Positions 23,971 through 33,013 of a stretch of 64,000 bases of DNA are shown here, in pieces (position 1 is the stretch's first letter; every line of letters begins with the position of its first letter). The translations under genes and the position numbers were made by a program. The notes below the pieces were generated by a model that did not search any database, was not told the origin of the DNA, and saw nothing but the letters and a program-made list of their open reading frames with translations. Source of the stretch: WQXF01 sp031553615 (GTDB taxonomy: Bacteria; Bacillota; Clostridia; Christensenellales; Aristaeellaceae); assembly GCA_031553615.1 (NCBI GenBank), contig JAVBLJ010000010.1:1-64000 (forward strand), in the 5' to 3' direction.

Positions 23971-26476
23971 ATGCTATGCACACGATACCCTGTACGGAAG
24001 CGGCCCGCAGCGCAGCTTCGATGAGCACTGTAACGAGGCGACGTTCCTGCTTGGCGGCATCGGCACGGGCAACGTCTCGGTAGGCAGCCGCGGACAGCTG
24101 CGCGATTGGGAGATATTCGACGGCCCGGGCAAGGGCAACTACCTGCCCAACACCTTCTTTGCCCTCTACACCAAGCAGGAGGGCGCGGCGCCGCTCTGCA
24201 AGGTGCTGGAGGCAGAAATCCAGCCGCCCTACGCCAAATCCCACGGGTTTGTGGATTACGAGGTGGGCGGCCTGCCTCGCTTCGCCTCCTCTCGCATGAC
24301 GGCGCGCTACCCGTTCGTCTCCGTTGAGCTCAGCGATCCCACCATGCCGGTGGCGGTGACGCTGGAGGCGTTCACCCCCTTCATCCCCCTCAATGCGGAC
24401 GATTCGGGCATCCCCACCGCGTGGCTCACCTACCGGGTGCACAACACCACGAGCGCGCCGCTGGCGGTCTCGGTGGCCGGATCGCTGGCCAACATGAGCT
24501 CTCTCATCGATTACGATCGCCACACCTGGAATTACCATCAACGCGCTGCCGAGGGCGTCATCCGCTACCGCGAAGAGGAAGGCCTGCGCGGCCTGTTCAT
24601 GGAACCCAAGGATTTACCTAAGGATCATTTCTACCGGGGCAGCCTCGCCCTGACGACCCCCGATGAATCGGTCACCTACAAGCGCAAGTGGCTCAACGGC
24701 GGCTGGTGGGATGGCCTGCAGGATTTCTGGGACGATGTCCGCGCCGATGGCAAACTGGAGCCCGAATCGGTGTACACCGCCAAGGATGCTACCTACAACG
24801 GCCCGGACGATGTCGGCTCGCTGGCCATCCACCACACGCTGGCGGCGGGGGAGGAGCGCGCCTTCGCCTTCCAGATCAGCTGGCACTTCCCCCGGCGCGT
24901 GGATTGCTGGAGCCGCCGCATGTACGATAGCGCGGTGCGTGCGCTGCAGCAAAAGAATCAGGAGCAGGGCTGCGATCCGGGCTGCGGCGAGGCGCTCTAT
25001 GCGCAAAAGCCGCTGCCCGCCGGAGAATACCCGAGCATTCAAAAGTACTACGCCCGCCTGTTTGACGATGCGTGGGCGGCGGCGCGCTACACCGCCACCC
25101 ACTTCGCGCGGCTGCACGGCGATTCGAAAAAGTTCACCGATGCCTTCTTCTCCACCACCCTTCCGCCCTACGTGCTGGACGCCGTTTCGGCCAACATCAC
25201 CGTGTTGCGCAGCAACACCTGTTTCCGCCTGCACGATGGCACGCTGATGGGCTGGGAGGGCTGCTTCACCGACGATGGCTGCTGCGAGGGAAACTGCACC
25301 CACGTCTGGAATTACACGCAGACGATCGCCTTCCTGTTCCCGGAGCTGGAGCGGAGCATGCGCCGCCTGGAGTACGGTCTGGAAACCCAGCCCGATGGCA
25401 AAATGAACTTCCGCTCCTATCAGCTTTGGGGCATGGGCGCGCACGACCACGCACCCGCCGCCGATGGGCAGCTAGGCACGCTGGTGCGCCTCTACCGCGA
25501 TTGGAAATTCTCCGGCGATACCGAGTTCCTGCGCTCGCTCTGGCCCGCGGCCAAGAGCACGCTGGATTATGCCTTCTCCCGCTGGGATAAGGATGGCGAC
25601 TTTGTGCTGGATACCGATCAGTTCAACACCTACGATATCGCCTTCCAGGGCCCGAATTCCATGATCAATTCGCTCTTCTTCGCCGCGCTGCTCGCGGGGG
25701 CCGAAATGGCCAACGCCATGGGCGATTCACCGAGCGCCGCCCGCTATCGCGAGGCCTTCGAAAAGGGCAGCGCGCGCATGGATGCGCTGCTTTGGAGCGA
25801 GGATCGGCGCTACTACATCCAAAAGCTCGACGATGTGAACGAATACCGCTACCAATACGGCGAGGGCTGTCTTTCCGATCAACTCTTTGGGCAAACGCTG
25901 GCCTTCGTGGCCGGGTTGGGATACGTGCTGCCACACGAGCATGTCCGTGCCACGCTACAATCGATATTTAACAATAACTTTATCACTTCGCTGCGCGCGC
26001 ATCACAACACCCAGCGCACCTACGCGCTCAACGGCGAACACGGGCTGCTGCTGTGCACCTGGCCAGGCGACCAGGGCCGTCCGCGCCTCCCCTTCCCCTA
26101 TTCAGACGAAATCTGGACCGGCATCGAGTATCAGGTCGCCACCAGCCTGATCTACGAAGGGCTGACCGACGAGGGCCTGACGCTCGTAAAAGCCGTGCGC
26201 GATCGCCACGACGGCATACGCCGCAATCCCTGGAACGAGGTGGAGTGCGGCTTCCATTATGCGCGCAGCATGGCCAGCTACGGCGTGTTCCTGGCGCTCT
26301 GCGGCTTTGCCTACGACATGACCCAGGGCAAAATCAGCTTTGCTCCGGCTACCGGCGCGCAGGATTTCCGCTGCTTCTTTTCCACGGGCAAAAGCTGGGG
26401 CATCTACGCGCGCAAGGACGGTCAGGAATCGCTCGAAGTGCTGTACGGCGACCCAAATGCCGTGTCTCTCGCATGA
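23963..26476 (+). CDS. GH116-family glycoside hydrolase (glucosylceramidase-like)
   Basis: 837 residues. N-terminal beta-sandwich (FLLGGIGTGNVSVGSRGQLRDWEIF is split here as the entry motif) and C-terminal (alpha/alpha)6 catalytic domain, with GWEGCFTDDGCCEGNCTHVW and FNTYDIAFQGPNSMINSLF; in this family the conserved Glu and Asp of these segments act as nucleophile and acid. Typical activities are beta-glucosidase, beta-xylosidase or N-acetylglucosaminidase. No signal peptide, so it acts on imported oligosaccharides. ATG 23963 has GGGAGG 9 bases upstream; the longer ORF from 23780 runs through the nitrilase gene in another frame and is rejected. Confidence 0.85.
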   Translation: MNKCYAHDTLYGSGPQRSFDEHCNEATFLLGGIGTGNVSVGSRGQLRDWEIFDGPGKGNYLPNTFFALYTKQEGAAPLCKVLEAEIQPPYAKSHGFVDYEVGGLPRFASSRMTARYPFVSVELSDPTMPVAVTLEAFTPFIPLNADDSGIPTAWLTYRVHNTTSAPLAVSVAGSLANMSSLIDYDRHTWNYHQRAAEGVIRYREEEGLRGLFMEPKDLPKDHFYRGSLALTTPDESVTYKRKWLNGGWWDGLQDFWDDVRADGKLEPESVYTAKDATYNGPDDVGSLAIHHTLAAGEERAFAFQISWHFPRRVDCWSRRMYDSAVRALQQKNQEQGCDPGCGEALYAQKPLPAGEYPSIQKYYARLFDDAWAAARYTATHFARLHGDSKKFTDAFFSTTLPPYVLDAVSANITVLRSNTCFRLHDGTLMGWEGCFTDDGCCEGNCTHVWNYTQTIAFLFPELERSMRRLEYGLETQPDGKMNFRSYQLWGMGAHDHAPAADGQLGTLVRLYRDWKFSGDTEFLRSLWPAAKSTLDYAFSRWDKDGDFVLDTDQFNTYDIAFQGPNSMINSLFFAALLAGAEMANAMGDSPSAARYREAFEKGSARMDALLWSEDRRYYIQKLDDVNEYRYQYGEGCLSDQLFGQTLAFVAGLGYVLPHEHVRATLQSIFNNNFITSLRAHHNTQRTYALNGEHGLLLCTWPGDQGRPRLPFPYSDEIWTGIEYQVATSLIYEGLTDEGLTLVKAVRDRHDGIRRNPWNEVECGFHYARSMASYGVFLALCGFAYDMTQGKISFAPATGAQDFRCFFSTGKSWGIYARKDGQESLEVLYGDPNAVSLA

Positions 26477-27735
26477 TCCGCACCGATCTTCGGGCCGCCC
26501 CCCCGCGCGCCTCAATGCTGTTCCTTTTGCAGGGCGTGCTCTACTTCATCGGCGCTTGCTTCTTCGATGTGAACACCGTCATCCCGCTGTTCATCGCCTC
26601 GGTCACCGGCAAGGTGGAGCTGGCGGGCGTAGCGTATACCATCAGCAAGGCCGCCGGGCTGCTTTTCCAGGTGCTGGTGGGCACATCGGTGGCGGGCATC
26701 CGCAATGTGCCCCGGCATGTGGCACTCTACTTGGGCTTGGCCTACGCCATGCCGATCTGCCTGCTCCTCCCGCTCTCGCTCGGGGTGGGCGGCATGGCCA
26801 TGGCCGCCTGCACCTTCCTGGCCGTGGCCGTATTCTGGTGCGCGGATGGCGCGGCCATCGTGGCCTACTACGATCTGTTCGGACGCACGGTGAGCGCGCA
26901 AAGCCGCGGCAAGGTGCTCGGCCTGCAGCAGTTTCTGGGCAGCGCGGGCGCGATCGGAGGCGCTATCGCGGTCAAGGCCATCCTCGATGCGCAAGGGCTT
27001 TCCTTCGCCCACCGTTACAGCCTGCTGTTCGGCATCGGCGGCGTCATCATGCTCTCCAGCGTGCTGAGCATCGTGTTCCTGCACGATCACCCCGACCGGG
27101 TACCCCAGCCGGTCGCCCATCCCTTCGAGCAATGGCGCACCATGTGGGCCTGCGTGCGCGGCAACCGCGCCTTCCTTCGCGTGCTGGCCTGCCAGGTGTT
27201 GTTCCAAATCTCCGCCATGAGCGCGCCCTACCTGCTCCTCATGGCCCGCGAGCCCTTGGCCTTGCCGGAGACCACGGTATCCAGCCTGGTGTCGATGCAG
27301 GTATTCGGCGCGCTGCTGGGCGGCGGATTGGTTGCGTTGATATCGCCGCGCCTGGGCAACCGCGCCACCACGCGCCTCATCTGCGCCGTGAGCGTACTCT
27401 CCGCGCTAAGCGGGCTCCTGGCCGTGATCGGCGCAGCGCCTGCGCTCCCGCTGACGGTGCTCGCCGTGGTGGGCTCGGGCGTCACCGCGGCCTCGTGGGC
27501 GGCGTTCATCAACGCCACCATCGACGTGGCGGACGAGGCGCACCGGCCGCTCTACATCGTGTTCACCTCGCTGATCACCCTGCCAGTCGCGTTCTCCGGA
27601 ATGCTGGCTGGGCAAATCGTGAAGCATTGGGGCTACGCGAGCATGCTTGCGGTCTGCCTCGTCACCGGATTGCTCGCGGTGCTCTTCGCCGGTGATCCGG
27701 GCCGCACCCTACCCGGGCGACTCTCACCCAAGTAG
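26473..27735 (+). CDS. Major facilitator superfamily transporter
   Basis: 420 residues, about 12 membrane spans. The loop between spans 2 and 3 lacks a strong GxxxDRxGRR motif, but a cytoplasmic segment SAQSRGKVLGLQQFLGSAGA near residue 145 and the repeated hydrophobic halves fit MFS. The ATG overlaps the GH116 stop (ATGA). It may import a mono- or disaccharide or export an end product; no substrate motif is visible. The two halves are separated by a short cytoplasmic loop around HDHPDRVPQPVAHPFEQW. Confidence 0.82.
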   Translation: MIRTDLRAAPPRASMLFLLQGVLYFIGACFFDVNTVIPLFIASVTGKVELAGVAYTISKAAGLLFQVLVGTSVAGIRNVPRHVALYLGLAYAMPICLLLPLSLGVGGMAMAACTFLAVAVFWCADGAAIVAYYDLFGRTVSAQSRGKVLGLQQFLGSAGAIGGAIAVKAILDAQGLSFAHRYSLLFGIGGVIMLSSVLSIVFLHDHPDRVPQPVAHPFEQWRTMWACVRGNRAFLRVLACQVLFQISAMSAPYLLLMAREPLALPETTVSSLVSMQVFGALLGGGLVALISPRLGNRATTRLICAVSVLSALSGLLAVIGAAPALPLTVLAVVGSGVTAASWAAFINATIDVADEAHRPLYIVFTSLITLPVAFSGMLAGQIVKHWGYASMLAVCLVTGLLAVLFAGDPGRTLPGRLSPK

Positions 27736-27758
27736 CTCCACCGAACGGAGGAATGTGC

Positions 27759-28787
27759 ATGCGTCCACGAATCAAGATGCTGCTGGTCGGCCTCAACTTT
27801 GGCCAATGGGTCATGGAAAACGAAATACTGGGCGGCGCGGGCAAGGATTACGTCGAGATCGTGGCCGTGTGCGATTGGAACACCGCCAAGGCCGATGCGC
27901 TGGCGCAGGCTTGGGGCGCACGGGCCGAGCACGATTTCGCCGCCGCCCTGCGCCGCGAGGACGTGGAGGCGGTGCTGCTGATCACCGGGCCGGTGGGGCG
28001 TGCCGCGCTGGTGGAGCAATGCATCGACGTGGGCAAGCCGGTGATCACCACCAAGCCCTTCGATCCCTCGGCCAGCGAGACGCTGCGGGTGCTGCGCAAG
28101 GCCCAGGATCGGGGTATCCCGGTCTACGCGAACTCGCCCTACCCCACCCTGCCCCCCGAGATCGCGCAGATGCGCGCCTGGATGCACGAGCACGACCTGG
28201 GCAAGCCGACGGGCTACGCCGCTTCCACCTACTGCTCCTATCGCGAAAAGCCGGATGGAAGCTGGTACGACGATCCTGCCAAGTGCCCCGCCGCCCCCCT
28301 CTACCGCCTGGGTATCTACCTGATCAACGATCTTTGCCGCCTGCTGCCGCCCGTGGAGGCGGTTGGCCTGCTGCAAAGTCGCCTTTTCACCCAACGCCCC
28401 ACCGCCGACAACGCGCAGCTCAGCCTGCGACACGAGGGCGGCGCGCTGGGCAGCCTCTACTGCTCATTCTGCGTGGGCGACCGGCAGGTATACCGCAATT
28501 CGCTGGAGCTGCACTTCGAAAATGGCAGCATATACAAGCACGTAGGCCCCATCGATCCGCGCGAAAGCGAGGGCATCGTGCTCAAGCTGGCCCTGCCGCA
28601 GGGCGAAGGGGTAGCGATTCACGAGGCCGTGGTCGCCAAGCCCCCGGCGGGGTATCCTTGGGCGGAGTTCTACCAAGCCGTGCGCGGCGAACCGCTCACC
28701 GAAACCATTTCCCCGGAGCAGGTGGCCGCAGCCATCGCTGTAATTGAAAAGATGTCGGCGCTCTGCGCCCACGCATCCCCTATGTAG
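27759..28787 (+). CDS. Gfo/Idh/MocA-family oxidoreductase 1
   Basis: 342 residues. The N-terminal Rossmann part (MLLVGLNFGQWV) departs from the standard GxGxxG. The family's catalytic Lys is in VITTKPFDP, where the usual EKP is TKP. The C-terminal sheet domain includes GIYLINDLCRLLPPVEAVG. It probably oxidises a sugar, inositol or sugar acid with NAD(P). ATG 27759 is chosen over ATG 27753 because GGAGG ends seven bases before it but only one base before the other. Confidence 0.8.
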   Translation: MRPRIKMLLVGLNFGQWVMENEILGGAGKDYVEIVAVCDWNTAKADALAQAWGARAEHDFAAALRREDVEAVLLITGPVGRAALVEQCIDVGKPVITTKPFDPSASETLRVLRKAQDRGIPVYANSPYPTLPPEIAQMRAWMHEHDLGKPTGYAASTYCSYREKPDGSWYDDPAKCPAAPLYRLGIYLINDLCRLLPPVEAVGLLQSRLFTQRPTADNAQLSLRHEGGALGSLYCSFCVGDRQVYRNSLELHFENGSIYKHVGPIDPRESEGIVLKLALPQGEGVAIHEAVVAKPPAGYPWAEFYQAVRGEPLTETISPEQVAAAIAVIEKMSALCAHASPM

Positions 28788-28800
28788 CATCCCCTACGTA
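28773..28800. repeat. 14-bp direct duplication upstream of the URO-D-family gene
   Basis: GCATCCCCTATGTA followed by GCATCCCCTACGTA, covering the end of the oxidoreductase gene and the bases before the next ribosome site. Confidence 0.7.
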
Positions 28801-28814
28801 AAGGAGGAGAAACC

Positions 28815-29873
28815 ATGTCCTATTCCGATGGTTGGGCCGCTATACACCTGGAGAAAACCGCACGCGTACCCCGCACCGAGTATTCCGCGCACGAGCACTG
28901 GGCCCTCCTCGAACGAGTCACCGGAATCAAGGCGGGCTTCCACAGCCCCGCCGAAGATCGCCTGCGCGCACAGCAGGCCTTTTTCAAGGCCTGGGACTAC
29001 GATTTTTTCTGGAACATATGGGTCGATGCCAAAATCTTTGGCGAGAAGCGCACCTTTATGGGCCACGCCGAATACGCCGCCGAGGGCTTCGATTATAGCC
29101 CGAAGGTCGTTTCCTACTTCAACGATTACGAGGAAGTGCTGCGCTTTGATCCCCCCAGCGAGTACGGCGTGCCCGATCGCGGCGAGCTAATCCGCCAGCT
29201 CAACGCAAACTACGCCTCGATGCGGCAGTTTGTGCCCGATGCCGTGAACATGACGGGTGTATACGTGAGCTGCGTTTCCGGCCTTATCGACATGTTCGGC
29301 TGGGAGCTGCTGCTGGAAGCCTGCGGCTACGAGCCCGAGCAGTTCGGCCACGTGGTCGATCGGTACGCCGATTTCATTTTGCCCTATTTCGAGGCGGTAG
29401 CCGCCTGCGATTCCCCGGTCATCATGGTACACGACGACATGGTGTGGACCAGCGGCGCCATCTTCCGGCGCGCGTTCTACGAGCGTTACGTGTTCCCCAA
29501 CCTCAAGCGATGCATCGCGCCGCTCGTTGAGGCCGGGAAGAAGGTGATGTTCACCTCGGATGGCACGTTTACCGATTTCATCGACGATATCGCCGCCCTG
29601 GGCGTCCACGGCTTCGTGATGGAGCCCACCACCGACATGGCGCGCATCGCCGAAAAATATGGTAAGACCCACGTGTTTATCGGCAATGCGGACACCCGCA
29701 TCCTGCTGAGCGGCTCCCGCGAGGATATCTACAACGAGGTCAAGCGCTGCATGGATATCGGCAAGGCGTGCAACGGTTTCTTCCTGGCGGTGGGCAACCA
29801 TATCCCCGCCAATACGCCGGTGGAAAACGCGCTGTACTACAACGAATGCTACGAAAAGCTGGGAAGGCGCTGA
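28815..29873 (+). CDS. Uroporphyrinogen-decarboxylase-superfamily protein (MtaA/CmuA-like) 1
   Basis: 352 residues, TIM-barrel type of the URO-D superfamily. Recognisable segments are DSPVIMVHDDMVWTSGAIF, FPNLKRCIAPLVEAGKKVMF and FLAVGNHIPANTPVENALYY. The HxCG zinc motif of methyltransferases such as MtaA is replaced by FTSDGTF here, so cobalamin methyl transfer by the usual route is doubtful. No haem genes are near. AAAGGAGGAGAAACC precedes the ATG. Function in the glycan operon is unknown. Confidence 0.78.
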   Translation: MSYSDGWAAIHLEKTARVPRTEYSAHEHWALLERVTGIKAGFHSPAEDRLRAQQAFFKAWDYDFFWNIWVDAKIFGEKRTFMGHAEYAAEGFDYSPKVVSYFNDYEEVLRFDPPSEYGVPDRGELIRQLNANYASMRQFVPDAVNMTGVYVSCVSGLIDMFGWELLLEACGYEPEQFGHVVDRYADFILPYFEAVAACDSPVIMVHDDMVWTSGAIFRRAFYERYVFPNLKRCIAPLVEAGKKVMFTSDGTFTDFIDDIAALGVHGFVMEPTTDMARIAEKYGKTHVFIGNADTRILLSGSREDIYNEVKRCMDIGKACNGFFLAVGNHIPANTPVENALYYNECYEKLGRR

Positions 29874-29879
29874 TTCCAA

Positions 29880-32048
29880 ATGAACGCAACGAACCCTCCG
29901 ATCCCTTCGATTTCTACGGCTTCTTCGAGTTCGTCGAGTTCTTCGAGTTCTTTGATTCCCTCAAGTTCTTCGATTTCTTTGACTCACCCGGCCTACCGCA
30001 TCGAATGCCAAAGCGATACCGAGACCGCGCGCTATGCCGCCCGCGAGCTGGCACACTTTCTACAAAAATACAGCAACGGCACCGTTCAGCCCGGGTCAAA
30101 CTTCGGTGAGGCTACGCTCTACGCGCTGTCGCTCGATCCTGCGCTGGATGCGCACCAATTCCGCCTGCGAGGGCAGGCCGGCGCCGTCCAACTCACCGGC
30201 GGGTCTCCCTCCGCGCTGCTGAACGCGGTCTATACGGCCCTGGCCCGCGCTGGCATCGCCTTCGATACCGAGGGCGATGAATGCGCCGCCTTCCGCCCCG
30301 AAGCGCTGGCGGGCATCGACGAGCTCGTCGCCCCGTTCTGCCGCCAGCGCGGCGTGCGCCAGCACATCAATTTCCCCATGGACATCTCCTCCTACGCGCT
30401 GGCCGATGCCAAGGAATACGTCCGCCGCCTCGCGCGCATGGGCATGAATGCCCTCACCTTCCATAGCTACACCGGCCAATGGCACGGCGTTCCCGCCCAG
30501 GGCATTCACGCAGGACATTTCTTCTACGGCCAGGTGCATGAGGTGCCGCCGGAGCTGAGCGCCTGCGTAGACAACCGCGTGCTCTACAGCATCCCGGAAA
30601 TCGAACCGATCCTCTACGATGAACCGGCGCGCGACGCTTGGGCGCGCTACTGGCTGCGCGAGGTGATCGACGCGGCACGGACGGCGGGCATGGCGGTCAC
30701 CCTCTCGGTCGAGCTGCTCCCCCGGGAAACCGCCTCCTCCGAAAGCGACGATAGCGCAACCGAAAAGGATATCACCGCACAAATAGAAATGCTGCGCGCG
30801 CTGCTGGATTCCTATCCGCAGATCGACATGCTGGAAATCGTGACTCCGGAGGGGGGCGGGCAGGGCGATGCGCTAACCCTGGCGGAGTTACCCTCCCGGG
30901 CCGCCGCGCTCTTCGGCGTAAGCCGCCTGCCTTACCTGCCGGCAAGTCTCCCCGATGCGCTGCCCGGTGCGCTGACCAACGTCCACCGGGCGCTAGCCGT
31001 GTTCGCGCGCAGGAGCGAGCTGACCGAGAAGCCGATGGCGCTTGGCATGTACGTGATGTGCCGCGAAACGGTCAAAACGCTGAACGGGATACTGGAGCAG
31101 GTGCTCCCGCCGGATACGGTGCGCACCGTGCTGCCCGCCCACGGCGCGATGGCGGTGCGCGACAACGTGGCCTTCTTCGATCTTTCCGCGCAAGGCTGGC
31201 AGCACACCCTGCTCTACTCTTGGGCGGAGTTCGATGGCAACATGTATCTGCTGCAAAACAGCGCACCCGGCATCGAAGCGCTGCTGATGCTCGGCAAGGA
31301 CGCGCAGCCCGAGGGCATCCACGGTCTCTGCCTCAACCATTGGCGCACCGCCGAAAACGCGGTGGCGCTGGCCTATGCCGCCGCCAGCATGATCGCGCCC
31401 GTCAGTGCCCGCGCATTCTATGCACAGTATGCGGCGGGCTGCGGCATCGCCGACACACAGCGCTTCGCCGACGCGATGGAGGCCCTGGGCGAGCTCGATA
31501 CCTTCACGCGAGATCATCTGTTCAACATCGGCTTCTGCTACCTGGGCTGCTGGATGAACCCCGGCCTTTCGTGGGTGCGCGTGTGGGAGGATGCCTCCAT
31601 GGCCCGGGCCCTCGCCGAGTTTGAGCGACTGGCCGACGAGCTCACCGCCTGCCTGGGCGGTGCACTGCACGCGAAGGGGCGGCGTCTGCTGCGTCTTTTG
31701 ATCAACCGCGCCCAATGCAGCGCGCTGCAAATCCGGGCGATCCGCCCGCTCAAAGCCCTATCCGAATTCACCCGCGACGACACCCCCGGCGCGCTGCACG
31801 GCGCAGAGAAGGAGCGCGCGCTGGCCCTGTGCGCCGAGGCCGAGGCCTACAGCCGCCAATACCTCGAGATGCATACGGCCTGCATGCCCGATCGCGGCTG
31901 CCAAGGCACCGCGGTCAGCTACGCGGCCACTATCGGGGTGTACATCCGCCACATCCGCGAATGCTTCATCGAAGGCGCGGCGGAGTGCACCCACAATCCG
32001 CCCGATTTCGATGCGCCGCCGCCCCCCAACGCGGCGTTCCTGAGGTGA
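29880..32048 (+). CDS. Putative glycoside hydrolase with GH20b/GH67N-like N-terminal domain
   Basis: 722 residues. Residues about 13-33 are a poly-Ser tract encoded by a 9-bp tandem repeat. Then follows a domain like those before GH20 and GH67 barrels (ETARYAARELAHFLQKYSNG, QFRLRGQAGAVQLTGG, ALLNAVYTALARAGIAFDTE). A TIM-barrel-like part starts RQHINFPMDISSYALADAKE and ARMGMNALTFHSYTGQW. The last about 200 residues are helical. Catalytic acids cannot be assigned. No signal peptide; cytoplasmic alpha-glucuronidase- or hexosaminidase-like activity is possible but unproven. The ATG lies 7 bases after the preceding gene, with GGAAGG 12 bases upstream. Confidence 0.6.
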   Translation: MNATNPPIPSISTASSSSSSSSSSLIPSSSSISLTHPAYRIECQSDTETARYAARELAHFLQKYSNGTVQPGSNFGEATLYALSLDPALDAHQFRLRGQAGAVQLTGGSPSALLNAVYTALARAGIAFDTEGDECAAFRPEALAGIDELVAPFCRQRGVRQHINFPMDISSYALADAKEYVRRLARMGMNALTFHSYTGQWHGVPAQGIHAGHFFYGQVHEVPPELSACVDNRVLYSIPEIEPILYDEPARDAWARYWLREVIDAARTAGMAVTLSVELLPRETASSESDDSATEKDITAQIEMLRALLDSYPQIDMLEIVTPEGGGQGDALTLAELPSRAAALFGVSRLPYLPASLPDALPGALTNVHRALAVFARRSELTEKPMALGMYVMCRETVKTLNGILEQVLPPDTVRTVLPAHGAMAVRDNVAFFDLSAQGWQHTLLYSWAEFDGNMYLLQNSAPGIEALLMLGKDAQPEGIHGLCLNHWRTAENAVALAYAAASMIAPVSARAFYAQYAAGCGIADTQRFADAMEALGELDTFTRDHLFNIGFCYLGCWMNPGLSWVRVWEDASMARALAEFERLADELTACLGGALHAKGRRLLRLLINRAQCSALQIRAIRPLKALSEFTRDDTPGALHGAEKERALALCAEAEAYSRQYLEMHTACMPDRGCQGTAVSYAATIGVYIRHIRECFIEGAAECTHNPPDFDAPPPPNAAFLR
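29921..29983. repeat. 9-bp tandem repeat inside a coding start
   Basis: Seven units of TTCTTCGAG type. Because the unit is three codons long, any change in copy number keeps the frame and only alters the poly-Ser length. Confidence 0.85.
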
Positions 32049-32051
32049 GCC

Positions 32052-33002
32052 ATGGCGATACGAATCGGCCTGCTGGGCCAGAATGGCCACCAGCTTTCGG
32101 CGGAGCAGCTCGCCTGCGCCGCCCAGGTGTACGCCTGCGGCGTGGATCCCGACCGGCTGCCACCAGGCGCGATCCTTTGCGATAGCGTGGAGGAGCTGCT
32201 CGCCAGCCCAGCGGACATGCTCTCCATCTGCTCACCCAAGCGGCACGCTCAGCACGCAGACATCGAGCGAGCGCTGCGCGCCGGAAAGCACGTGCTGGCG
32301 GAAAAACCAGCCGTCATGCAGGCCGAAAGCTTGCGTTGCCTGATCGATTTGGCGCGACAAAGCGGCCTGCTGTTCGCCGAGATGAATCCTATTTTTTGCG
32401 AGCAGCCGTATGCGCACATGCGCGGCCTGATCACCCGCGGCGAGATCGGCCAGGTGGTGCAGGTGTTCGCGCAGAAATCGTACCCCTATGCGCCCTGGCG
32501 GCCCGCCGACGAGGCAATCGACGGCGGACTGATCCTGCAAAACGCCATCCACGCGCTGCGCATGGTGGAGCATGTGGCGCTGCGGCGCATCCTACGGGTC
32601 TCAGCCCTCCAGAGCACGCTGGGCAGCCACGGCACGAACGCCGGGCTCGTCGCCTCCTGCTCGCTCACCCTGGCGCTAGAGGGCGGCGCTGTGGGCGCGG
32701 TGACCGCAAACTACTGGAATCCGCCCTCCACCGGCGCATGGGGCAACGAGGAACTGCGCATTTTCGGCGAGCGCGGGCTGATCCAAGCCGCCTCGCTGGG
32801 CGAAGACATCGCCGTATACCGCGAGGAAGCGCGAATCGACGCCCCCGCCCCTGCCCCGCAATCGTTCTTCGCGCAATTTTGCACGGCCATCGAGCAAAAA
32901 AAGCCGCTCCCGCTCGATGCGGAAACGGCTTTCCATCCTACCTTTGCGGCGCTGGCTGCCCGAGAATCCGCCCGGCACGGCGGCGCCTGGGTCGATTGCT
33001 GA
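32052..33002 (+). CDS. Gfo/Idh/MocA-family oxidoreductase 2
   Basis: 316 residues. Rossmann start IRIGLLGQNGHQ, then SICSPKRHAQHADIERALRAG and the canonical catalytic LAEKPAV near residue 85. The C-terminal part contains GGLILQNAIHALRMVEHV and NYWNPPSTGAWGNEELRIFG. NAD(P)-dependent sugar dehydrogenase is the likely class. The ATG follows the preceding stop by three bases, with GAGGTGAGCC as ribosome site partly inside that gene. Last gene of the 12-gene operon; its 3' end carries the terminator of the converging URO-D genes on the other strand. Confidence 0.88.
   Translation: MAIRIGLLGQNGHQLSAEQLACAAQVYACGVDPDRLPPGAILCDSVEELLASPADMLSICSPKRHAQHADIERALRAGKHVLAEKPAVMQAESLRCLIDLARQSGLLFAEMNPIFCEQPYAHMRGLITRGEIGQVVQVFAQKSYPYAPWRPADEAIDGGLILQNAIHALRMVEHVALRRILRVSALQSTLGSHGTNAGLVASCSLTLALEGGAVGAVTANYWNPPSTGAWGNEELRIFGERGLIQAASLGEDIAVYREEARIDAPAPAPQSFFAQFCTAIEQKKPLPLDAETAFHPTFAALAARESARHGGAWVDC
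32894..32932 (-). terminator. Terminator of the minus-strand URO-D pair, inside the converging gene
   Basis: On the minus strand AAAGCCG (32932-32926) and CGGCTTT form the outer stem, CCGC-ATCGA-GCGG the inner one, followed by TTTTTTG. It lies about 80 bases past the stop at 33014 and within the last codons of the plus-strand oxidoreductase. Confidence 0.75.
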
Positions 33003-33013
33003 CCGGTCGCGCC

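Noticed and set aside
23780..26476. Long start for the GH116 gene at 23780
   Set aside because: The first 61 codons are the nitrilase gene out of frame; ATG 23963 has a ribosome site.
28815..29873. hemE (uroporphyrinogen decarboxylase proper)
   Set aside because: No haem genes nearby, several divergent paralogues in sugar loci and no HemE N-terminal signature; only superfamily membership is supported.
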